This document shows, piece after piece, positions 1 through 5,091 of a DNA stretch of 5,091 nt. Each line of letters opens with the position of its first letter. Within the stretch, counting starts at the first letter, position 1. Origin of the DNA: Oscillospiraceae bacterium (lineage in GTDB: Bacteria; Bacillota; Clostridia; Oscillospirales; Acutalibacteraceae); contig CACYHJ010000214.1 of NCBI GenBank assembly GCA_902774165.1, positions 1 through 5,091 of the forward strand, in the 5' to 3' direction. Made by a program: the position numbers and the translations under genes. The notes beneath the pieces are model-generated. The model searched no databases, was not told where the DNA came from, and saw only the letters and a program-made list of their open reading frames with translations.

Positions 1-221
1 TTTATCTCCTTGACCTTTTCCACTACTTCAAAAAGTCGCGCCCTGCCCGATATCCCGTAAGCTTTCAGCGACGGCGTAACGGCAAGACAAATCGTTTTTT
101 CCGTGCGCTCCGCGTCCGCAACCACAAGATTTGTTTTCAGCGGGTCAAAGCCGCGCTCCACACATTCAACGGACGCGTAAAATGATTTCAGATCAATGGC
201 GATATATTGCTTATCAAACAT
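1..221 (-). CDS. Y-family (UvrX/UmuC-like) translesion DNA polymerase, N-terminal fragment
   Basis: This is the first 73 codons of a Y-family DNA polymerase; the rest lies beyond the left edge. These enzymes copy past damaged bases in the SOS response and act in the cytoplasm. Seen in the sequence: translation from the ATG at 221-219 gives YIAIDLKSFYASVE at residues 6-19. This is the family's opening strand, with the first metal-binding aspartate at D10 and Y15 at the steric-gate position that excludes ribonucleotides. It continues with VERGFDPLK (residues 21-29), LAVTPSLKAYGI (46-57) and RLFEV (62-66), which from memory resemble the UvrX/UmuC branch more than DinB (Pol IV). The start is supported by a GAGAGGTG Shine-Dalgarno site (237-230) 8 nt upstream. 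The gene faces away from the transporter gene, and its upstream region carries candidate LexA-like sites. The family is confident; the exact subgroup is not, because about four fifths of the protein is missing. Confidence 0.9.
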   Translation of the reverse strand, partial: MFDKQYIAIDLKSFYASVECVERGFDPLKTNLVVADAERTEKTICLAVTPSLKAYGISGRARLFEVVEKVKEI

Positions 222-227
222 TTGTTC
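216..227 (-). promoter_or_regulatory. Candidate LexA/DinR-like operator overlapping the polymerase start
   Basis: On the minus strand this reads GAACAAATGTTT, one mismatch from the perfect palindrome GAAC-N4-GTTC, the core of Gram-positive LexA (DinR) boxes. It overlaps the start codon and second codon of the polymerase gene, so part of the match is coding sequence. Genes for Y-family polymerases are classic SOS targets, which makes the site plausible. Its 9-base core ACAAATGTT recurs twice further upstream on the other strand. The match is seen; LexA binding is inferred. Confidence 0.45.
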
Positions 228-243
228 TGCACCTCTCGTTATT

Positions 244-272
244 ATTTTAACACGACGCGAACCGCAAAGCAA
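244..272 (-). promoter_or_regulatory. Candidate sigma-A promoter for the polymerase gene
   Basis: On the minus strand a -35-like TTGCTT (272-267) and a -10-like TAAAAT (249-244) are separated by exactly 17 bp. The predicted transcript start, near 237, falls at the edge of the Shine-Dalgarno sequence and gives a very short leader of about 16 nt. The spacing and -10 are good and the -35 is weak, so this is a candidate only. Confidence 0.4.
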
Positions 273-282
273 GAGGAGAAGC

Positions 283-294
283 GCACAAATGTTC
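283..294. promoter_or_regulatory. Candidate LexA-like site 2
   Basis: GCACAAATGTTC is one base from GAAC-N4-GTTC. It lies inside the first 15-bp repeat, about 11 bp upstream of the candidate -35 of the polymerase promoter. It shares ACAAATGTT with the site over the polymerase start. Another repressor or activator could use the same site. Confidence 0.4.
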
Positions 295-315
295 TTTTTC
301 TTTTTCGTTCAAAAC

Positions 316-327
316 GCACAAATGTTC
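316..327. promoter_or_regulatory. Candidate LexA-like site 3
   Basis: GCACAAATGTTC again, inside the second 15-bp repeat and identical to the site at 283-294. It is the site farthest from the polymerase gene, and no clear promoter overlaps it. Its role rests only on its identity to the other copy. Confidence 0.38.
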
Positions 328-421
328 TTATTTATCCGTTCCGCAAAATCGCAGGACGATCCCGGAATTTTCGTCCGGAATAAAAAAGTTTCGGATTGAT
401 AAAAATACCGACATACAACTC

Positions 422-450
422 TTGCAAATATCACGACGATATGATACAGT
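422..450 (+). promoter_or_regulatory. Weak candidate promoter for the transporter gene
   Basis: A -35-like TTGCAA (422-427) and a -10-like TACAGT (445-450) are 17 bp apart, with a TG at 442-443 that fits an extended -10 element. Each hexamer matches the sigma-A consensus at four of six positions. The implied leader to the ATG at 477 is about 20 nt and contains the Shine-Dalgarno sequence. No convincing Pho-box repeats were seen. Confidence 0.3.
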
Positions 451-476
451 TGTTACGCGAAAGGGGAAGATAGAAA

Positions 477-2234
477 ATGAGTATCAGCGACATTATTACG
501 CTTCTGAGCGGGGTCGCGCTGTTTCTGTTCGGTATGACGCTGATGGGCGACGGACTCAAACAGGTAGCCGGCAACCGGCTGGAGCTGATCCTTTACAGGC
601 TCTCCGGCACACCGCTGCGCGGATTACTGCTGGGAACCGGCGTTACCGCGGTGATCCAGTCGTCCTGCGCCACGTCGGTCATGGTGGTCGGCTTTGTAAA
701 CTCCGGCATGATGAAGGTAAAGCGCAGTTTTTATGTGATCCTCGGCGCGATTCTGGGCACCAGCATCACCGGCTGGGTGATCTGTCTGGGTTACATCGAC
801 GGCGGAAGCGGCCTGAAAAGCCTGATCTCCACAGCGACGCTGACCGGCGTGATCGCGATTATCGGAATCATTCTGCGCATGTTCACAAAATCAAAGGTCA
901 AAAAGAGCATCGGCGGGATTCTGATGGGCTTTGCGGTTCTGATGTTCGGTATGAGCACCATGAGCGCGGCCGTATCGGGGCTCGGCGAAAACGAACGGTT
1001 CACTTCCTTTCTTACGACGCTTTCCAATCCCCTGCTCGGGATCCTTGCGGGAACGCTGTTCACCGCCGTGCTGCAAAGCGCCTCCGCCGCCGTGGGTATC
1101 ATTCAGGCGCTGTCCGTCACCGGCGCGATGAGCATAGGGGGATCTCTGCCGCTTCTGATGGGCGTTGTCATCGGCGCGGCAGCTCCGGTGCTGCTTTCCG
1201 CCATCGGAGCAAATACCGAAGGAAAACGGGCGGCGATGATCTACCCGGTCGCGGGAATTCTCGGCGTCGCGGTCACAGCGATCCCGTTTTACGTTCTCAG
1301 CCTGTTCTTTGATTTTTCGTTCCTGTCGCGCACGGTGGACCCCTTCTCCACGGCGGCGGTCAACAGCATTCTGCGTCTTATGATCGTGCTTTTGCTCTGC
1401 TTTGCGGAAAAGCCGGTCCTGGGAATCGTTTCCCTGTTCGTAAAGGACGGCGGGAGAAAAAAAGAGAAAGGCCGCGCTTCCCTTCAGCTGGAAGAGCGTT
1501 TTCTCGCATACCCCGCGCTGGCGATCGAGCAGTGCCGCATCGCCATCGACGAAATGGCGGCGCTCTCGAAAGAATCCATCCTGGCATCGATTCTTCTGCT
1601 GCAGGAATACAGCGACGCCGGCTTTGACGCCGTCGCCGGGATGGAGAGCGACGTCGACGCGTATGAGGACAAGCTGGGCTCTTATCTTGTAAAGCTGACC
1701 GGTCTGGAGCTCACCCAAAAACAGAGCGAGGACGTTTCGGAGTACCTTCATACGCTCTCCGATTTTGAGCGGATCAGCGACCATGCGCTGAATATCGCGG
1801 AGAGCGCGAAGGAGCTGCACGGCAAAAAGATTGCGTTTTCCGAAAGAGCAAAGAGCGATCTTTCCGTCATGACGGACGCCGTCAATGAGATTATTCAGAA
1901 CACCGTCAGCGCCTTTGAGACGCAGGATATCTCCCTCGCAAAGAACACCGAGCCGCTGGAGGAGCGGATCGACGAGCTCTGCGACGAGATCAAGCTGAGG
2001 CACATCTCCCGCCTGCAGCACGGAGACTGCGGGATCGTGCAGGGCTTTGTGTTCAACGACCTGCTGACAAATTTTGAACGCGTCGCGGATCACGCTTCGA
2101 ATATTGCGGTGGCGATGATCGAGCTGAATGACGATTCCTTCGAAACGCACGAATACCTGAACGTGATCAAGGAAAGAAATTCCGCGTCGTTCCGCGAAAA
2201 ATACGAAGAATACGCCGCGCGCTACCAACTCTAA
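477..2234 (+). CDS. Na/Pi cotransporter family protein with C-terminal PhoU domain (NptA-like), diverged
   Basis: This is a membrane protein of the type II Na+/phosphate cotransporter superfamily (bacterial NptA/YjbB type), 585 residues, a usual length for the transporter-plus-PhoU architecture. Residues 1 to about 325 hold the hydrophobic transporter core as two repeats. The signature glutamine-serine motifs are QSSCATSV (61-68) and QSASAAVG (200-207), and the core ends with IGANTEGKRAAM (243-254). A basic linker (about 324-334) leads into a cytoplasmic helical PhoU module with two canonical motifs, FERISDHALNIAE (430-442) and FERVADHASNIA (533-544). The start is ATG with an AAGGGGAAG Shine-Dalgarno site at 461-469. 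Oddities: the superfamily's GxNIGT motif is altered in both repeats (GAILGT at 90-95, GVVIGA at 229-234), and the usual second-repeat histidine after KRAAM is replaced by tyrosine. The gene stands alone, with no pst or pho genes beside it. The family is confident; phosphate as the substrate is not. Confidence 0.93.
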   Translation: MSISDIITLLSGVALFLFGMTLMGDGLKQVAGNRLELILYRLSGTPLRGLLLGTGVTAVIQSSCATSVMVVGFVNSGMMKVKRSFYVILGAILGTSITGWVICLGYIDGGSGLKSLISTATLTGVIAIIGIILRMFTKSKVKKSIGGILMGFAVLMFGMSTMSAAVSGLGENERFTSFLTTLSNPLLGILAGTLFTAVLQSASAAVGIIQALSVTGAMSIGGSLPLLMGVVIGAAAPVLLSAIGANTEGKRAAMIYPVAGILGVAVTAIPFYVLSLFFDFSFLSRTVDPFSTAAVNSILRLMIVLLLCFAEKPVLGIVSLFVKDGGRKKEKGRASLQLEERFLAYPALAIEQCRIAIDEMAALSKESILASILLLQEYSDAGFDAVAGMESDVDAYEDKLGSYLVKLTGLELTQKQSEDVSEYLHTLSDFERISDHALNIAESAKELHGKKIAFSERAKSDLSVMTDAVNEIIQNTVSAFETQDISLAKNTEPLEERIDELCDEIKLRHISRLQHGDCGIVQGFVFNDLLTNFERVADHASNIAVAMIELNDDSFETHEYLNVIKERNSASFREKYEEYAARYQL

Positions 2235-2269
2235 ACCCAGTACCTCTCAGAAAACAGTATACGGATAAT

Positions 2270-2302
2270 AAAAAAACGAGACCGGAAAAGTCTCGTTTTT
2301 TT
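2270..2302. terminator. Strong bidirectional intrinsic terminator
   Basis: A perfect 13-bp inverted repeat (2270-2282 pairing with 2290-2302) with a 7-nt loop is made of a CGAGAC/GTCTCG core flanked by seven A's and seven T's, so it gives a stem plus U-tract on either strand. It lies between the convergent transporter (stop at 2234) and beta-helix (stop at 2320) genes and can end both transcripts. A further short inverted match (ACAGTA at 2254-2259, TACTGT at 2302-2307) could add an outer helix. The remaining bases of this 85-bp gap show nothing else. Confidence 0.93.
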
Positions 2303-2319
2303 ACTGTATAATTCGGGAT

Positions 2320-4584
2320 TCAGTTCTGCCGGTTCCGCATCTTCAGCGTGCCGAACAGGGTCTGGATCGCGTAAATCGGCTGCAGAAGCGAATAGATCCG
2401 CTCCCCGTCGGCAAGCTCGCCGCAGCCGATTTTTCGCAGAACGGGAGCTTCTTTATACAATAGATCCACAGCCTGGCTGTTATAGGACCGAAGCGCCGCG
2501 CCGCCGCTCAGCTGATAGAACCGGAAGCTCCGCTGTCCGTCCGAAGTTGACCGCATGGAATTGAGGATCGTGGTCCTGCCGCCGGAAAGCTCCAGCGTCG
2601 GCGCCTGCTTCGACGAGCCGTCGCAGCCCACGTTCACAAGCACCGAGGTGCTGTCCTCGGATTTCAGAAAGCTCTTTCCGCCGTAGATGAAGGTCTGGAA
2701 TACGGTCACGTCTTCGCATTTCTCCAGCCGGATAAATTCCGTTCTGACGCGGGTAATGGGAATAAATACATAATCGAACAGACGGTTCTCCGTGAGTCTG
2801 TTTGCAAGCTCGGGGATCCCGAGCCGGGCGTATCCGTTGCGCGAAAGCGCGTTTCCGTTCTGCAGACAGCCTTCAATGAACGCGTTTTTACACCCCGAAA
2901 GATCGAACATCGACTCATAACAGCAGCCGACGATCTTTTTCATGAACGCGTTTTCGGCGTTTTCCATGCGCACGCCGACGCTCGCAAGCGTAATAAAACA
3001 GTTGGTGATATATACGTCTTTCGAAGCGGCGTAAACCGCTGGTACGGTCTGCCGGTATTCGCCGCTTTCATCCGTCGGGTTATTCAGCGGGAAGTCGATG
3101 CGCACGCCGTTCAGTCCCGCGCCGTCGCCGCCCAGCGTGATCAGCCCAGACAGAGACGGATCATAACCGTAATACGACAGAATCAGAGTACCGCTGCTGT
3201 TTCCGTTCTGACAGCGGGTCGGTACCGATGAGGCGCCGCGCAGCTCCACGCCCGCGGGCACCGTGACCGGACCGTCGAAGCGATAGAGTCCGCCGGGCAG
3301 ATACACAACGCCTCCGGCGGCAGCCGCCTCGTCCAGCACGGTCTGAACCGCGGCGGAAGCGTCCGTTCTGCCGCTCGTATCCGCGGAAACGACGTAGAGG
3401 TTCGACGCGGGTTTGCGGTATGTATGTGCAAGCTCCGGGATATATCCGCTCATATCCGCGTTATATCTGCGGATATTGGATCCGGTCACAGCGCCGTTCA
3501 CAGATACGTCCGTCATCAGAAACGCGTCGTCATCCGGGTCGTAAACCGCATAAACGCTGCCTTCGATCTCACCGCGCAAAACGCCGATTCCCCAGGACTG
3601 CCCCCTCACGTAAATCACGCCTCTCGGCACGTAAACGCCGTAGTCGCAGCGATTTATGTACAGATCGGTAAAAACGCCGCTGAAGCAGTAGCGATAACCC
3701 TCCCGGAACAGAATACCGAAACGCCGGTCAGAAATCCTGATATCGGCAAACTGCGGCCATTCCAGATCGCCGAGGACAAATCCATAGGCGTTCTTTCTCG
3801 TGTACTCGTCGAGCGCCGCCTTGTCAGGCGCATTGAACGCTTCGCCCGCCTGAGTCCAATATTGATTCAGGATATAAACCGTCTTGTAGGTATCCACGTC
3901 CGCGGAGTTATAGGAGTTCAGCCCTTCAAACAAACACGTACCCTTCAGGTTCTCCACCGTGAACATTTCGTGAACCTGCTTCACGTCGTTTGCGCACTCG
4001 CTGGAAGCACCGACGCCGCGATAGGAGTTGATCAGCGTCACGTCCTTGATCGTCTGCAGCATGTAATCACCGTTGCCGACCACATAGAATGTATAGGGAT
4101 ACGGCTTCACGTCGTCAAGCGTCTGATCTTCATACCAGACCGTAAGTCCGACGGCTCCGGCGCTGGCGCCGACGGTGATCAGACCGGGCGTCATCGCGTC
4201 CCGGCTTTCGGGATCGGCGATAATCAGCGTGCCGTATTCAGTCCCTTTGTCGGGGTCTTGCCGGTCGCCGCGCAGCGTGACGAACTGCGGGATTCTGATG
4301 CTGCCGGAGAGACGGTATCTTCCTACCGGCAGAAATACCGTACCGCCGCCGTTAGCCGCGCAGTCGTCAAGCGCCCGCTGCAGCACGCCTGAAACGTCGT
4401 TTTCGCCGGTGCTGTCGGCGGAATAAGGCGCTTCCGTCGCGACAATGTCGGCAATGACCACGTCTTCGGTGGGATAAACGGTTTCAACGATCCGCGGCGT
4501 CTGAGCTCCACGGGCTGCAGCCGTCATCGGAACAGACGGCATCAAAAACAGGATAGCAAGAATAAGCGTAAGCGTCTTTTTCAA
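2320..4584 (-). CDS. Secreted right-handed beta-helix protein with two pectate-lyase-3/GH28-related modules
   Basis: This is a predicted exported protein of 754 residues. The N-terminus MKKTLTLILAILFLMP is a signal peptide, with probable signal-peptidase I cleavage after AAA near residue 24. Two related N-cap modules typical of the pectate-lyase-3 (GH28-related) beta-helix fold follow. Module 1 has VLQRALDDCAANGGGTVFLP (67-86) and VTLRGD (102-107). Module 2 has VQTVLDEAAAAGGVVYLP (413-430) and VELRGA (446-451). Each then runs into strand-rich helix coils (GTLII, GLITVG; GTLIL, GLITLG). Such proteins usually bind or cleave polysaccharides, but no catalytic residues could be assigned, so lyase or hydrolase activity is not claimed. 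No sortase, SLH or carbohydrate-binding domain is visible. The start is TTG (4584-4582), chosen because it begins the signal peptide and has a GGAG site 10 nt upstream; no in-frame ATG precedes it. It lies 25 bp after the suf-like gene, same strand, possibly co-transcribed. It carries 14 cysteines after the signal peptide, many for an exported protein. Confidence 0.88.
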   Translation of the reverse strand: MKKTLTLILAILFLMPSVPMTAAARGAQTPRIVETVYPTEDVVIADIVATEAPYSADSTGENDVSGVLQRALDDCAANGGGTVFLPVGRYRLSGSIRIPQFVTLRGDRQDPDKGTEYGTLIIADPESRDAMTPGLITVGASAGAVGLTVWYEDQTLDDVKPYPYTFYVVGNGDYMLQTIKDVTLINSYRGVGASSECANDVKQVHEMFTVENLKGTCLFEGLNSYNSADVDTYKTVYILNQYWTQAGEAFNAPDKAALDEYTRKNAYGFVLGDLEWPQFADIRISDRRFGILFREGYRYCFSGVFTDLYINRCDYGVYVPRGVIYVRGQSWGIGVLRGEIEGSVYAVYDPDDDAFLMTDVSVNGAVTGSNIRRYNADMSGYIPELAHTYRKPASNLYVVSADTSGRTDASAAVQTVLDEAAAAGGVVYLPGGLYRFDGPVTVPAGVELRGASSVPTRCQNGNSSGTLILSYYGYDPSLSGLITLGGDGAGLNGVRIDFPLNNPTDESGEYRQTVPAVYAASKDVYITNCFITLASVGVRMENAENAFMKKIVGCCYESMFDLSGCKNAFIEGCLQNGNALSRNGYARLGIPELANRLTENRLFDYVFIPITRVRTEFIRLEKCEDVTVFQTFIYGGKSFLKSEDSTSVLVNVGCDGSSKQAPTLELSGGRTTILNSMRSTSDGQRSFRFYQLSGGAALRSYNSQAVDLLYKEAPVLRKIGCGELADGERIYSLLQPIYAIQTLFGTLKMRNRQN

Positions 4585-4609
4585 AATTGACCAGCTCCGA
4601 TCTATGAAA

Positions 4610-5091
4610 TTATTTCAGGAATCCGTTAATGATCTGTTCTTCCGCTTCCTGCTCGGTAAGGCCGAGCGTCATCAGCTTGATGATCTGGTCGCCGGCGATC
4701 TTGCCGATGGCTGCCTCATGCACCAGCGCCGCGTCGATGCAGTTCGCCTCAAGGCCGGGCACGGCAAGAATTCTGCCTTCGTCCATAATGATCGAATCGC
4801 ATTCGGTATGGCCGGAGCATGCGGCGTTGCCGACGATTTTCGCGTCGAATTTCTGGAAGGAACGATCCCGCGCAACGGATCTTGACACCACGTCGGCGCT
4901 GGAATTGTCGCCGTCCAGTGTAACGACATAGGTACTGATCGCCCGCTGGTCGCCGTGGGTCATCAGCCGCTCCCGCACGACAAGCTTTGCGCCCTCCTTC
5001 AGCCGGGCGGTGGTGGTGCGTTCGGTATCGTCGACGCCCTTGATCTGCACCATTTCCATCTCCATGGTGCTGTTTTCCTCCATATAGACCT
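4610..5091 (-). CDS. SufB/SufD family Fe-S cluster assembly protein, C-terminal fragment
   Basis: This is the C-terminal 159 complete codons of a SufB/SufD-family protein; the frame is open to the right edge and continues beyond it. The first ATG (5083-5081) is probably internal, because the preceding codons (Val-Tyr) extend the conserved pattern and no Shine-Dalgarno site is visible in the 8 bases available. The family forms the beta-helical scaffold of the cytoplasmic SUF system, which with the SufC ATPase builds Fe-S clusters. Counting from that Met, visible landmarks are LMTHGDQRA (40-48), HTECDSIIMDEG (92-103), VHEAAIGKIAGDQI (121-134) and the terminal GLTEQEAEEQIINGFLK (141-157). H122 and E123 sit in the conserved HEA motif of the SufB/SufD interface. 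The cysteine equivalent to E. coli SufB Cys405 does not appear to be present, by an alignment from memory. The style fits the short single SufBD of anaerobic Clostridia (possibly SmsB of the minimal SMS system), which is normally next to a SufC-like gene; that would lie outside the window. It ends with TAA at 4612-4610. Confidence 0.92.
   Translation of the reverse strand, partial: VYMEENSTMEMEMVQIKGVDDTERTTTARLKEGAKLVVRERLMTHGDQRAISTYVVTLDGDNSSADVVSRSVARDRSFQKFDAKIVGNAACSGHTECDSIIMDEGRILAVPGLEANCIDAALVHEAAIGKIAGDQIIKLMTLGLTEQEAEEQIINGFLK

Larger units (their letters stand above)
282..329. repeat. Pair of 15-bp direct repeats, 33-bp period
   Basis: The sequence CGCACAAATGTTCTT occurs at 282-296 and again, identically, at 315-329. 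The starts are 33 bp apart, close to three helical turns, so proteins bound to both copies would sit on the same DNA face. The 18 bp between them are pyrimidine-rich followed by an A-run. The arrangement looks like a pair of operators rather than a selfish repeat. Confidence 0.75.
222..476. other. Divergent intergenic region, 255 bp
   Basis: This AT-rich stretch separates the divergent polymerase and transporter genes. It holds the polymerase Shine-Dalgarno site and candidate promoter, two identical 15-bp repeats containing LexA-like sites, and a weak candidate promoter for the transporter. Open frames here have no Shine-Dalgarno support and low-complexity Phe/Arg-rich products, so no small gene is called. 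A short inverted repeat (GGACGA at 354-359, TCGTCC at 371-376) has no T-run and is not a terminator. Confidence 0.7.

Noticed and set aside
354..376. Inverted repeat GGACGA/TCGTCC in the divergent spacer as a terminator
   Set aside because: The stem is only 6 bp with an 11-nt loop and no T-run follows on either strand. It overlaps another 5-bp pairing (CCGGA/TCCGG), so it is probably chance.
196..399. A 67-codon frame running through the divergent spacer
   Set aside because: It starts inside the polymerase coding region, has no ribosome binding site, and gives a low-complexity Phe-rich stretch from the pyrimidine tract.
422..1312. A 296-codon plus-strand frame overlapping the start of the transporter gene
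   Set aside because: It is a frame-shifted shadow of the transporter, with a highly basic Arg/His-rich product, no domain and no Shine-Dalgarno site.
891..2228. A 445-codon open frame antisense to the transporter gene
   Set aside because: It lies wholly opposite a clear family member with intact motifs. Its product is Arg/His/Asp-rich with no recognisable domain, as expected from the antisense of GC-rich coding sequence.
3424..4392. A 322-codon plus-strand frame opposite the beta-helix gene
   Set aside because: It is antisense to a protein with a signal peptide and two beta-helix modules. The product matches no family and has no supported start.
4605..4617. Perfect 13-bp palindrome TGAAATTATTTCA at the suf-like stop codon
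   Set aside because: It is short and AT-rich and overlaps the last coding codons, so it could arise by chance. No promoter or second copy supports an operator.
4629..4931. Plus-strand frames opposite the SufB/SufD-like gene
   Set aside because: They are shadows of a strongly conserved coding region on the minus strand, with no start signal or domain of their own.

Overview
The window looks like chromosomal DNA of an anaerobic Firmicute of the class Clostridia (Ruminococcaceae/Oscillospiraceae-like). The reasons are GC-rich coding sequence with purine-rich Shine-Dalgarno sites, a short single SufB/SufD-type protein, a Na/Pi cotransporter with a C-terminal PhoU module, and a UvrX/UmuC-like Y-family polymerase. 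This placement is inferred from protein style, not from a marker gene. No tRNA, rRNA, CRISPR array, transposase or phage gene was seen.

Layout: (1) Positions 1-221, minus strand: the N-terminal 73 codons of a Y-family translesion DNA polymerase that runs off the left edge. (2) Positions 222-476: an AT-rich divergent intergenic region. It holds a candidate promoter for the polymerase, a 15-bp direct repeat at 33-bp spacing, and three near-palindromic sites sharing the core ACAAATGTT. These sites resemble Gram-positive LexA (SOS) boxes, and one overlaps the polymerase start codon. (3) Positions 477-2234, plus strand: a 585-residue Na/Pi-cotransporter-family membrane protein with a C-terminal PhoU domain. 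(4) Positions 2235-2319: a convergent gap with a strong bidirectional intrinsic terminator. (5) Positions 2320-4584, minus strand: a 754-residue secreted beta-helix protein of the pectate-lyase-3/GH28-related type with two N-cap modules and a TTG start. (6) Positions 4610-5091, minus strand: the C-terminal part of a SufB/SufD-family Fe-S cluster scaffold protein that runs off the right edge.

The suf-like gene and the beta-helix gene lie only 25 bp apart on the same strand with no terminator between them, so they may share a transcript ending at the 2270-2302 terminator. The polymerase and the transporter are divergent and probably independently controlled. No new multi-gene system is evident. 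The most interesting points are the loss of the conserved GxNIGT asparagine in both halves of the transporter while its PhoU module stays intact, the triple LexA-like site array in front of the polymerase, and the duplicated N-cap, cysteine-rich secreted beta-helix protein next to an Fe-S assembly gene.
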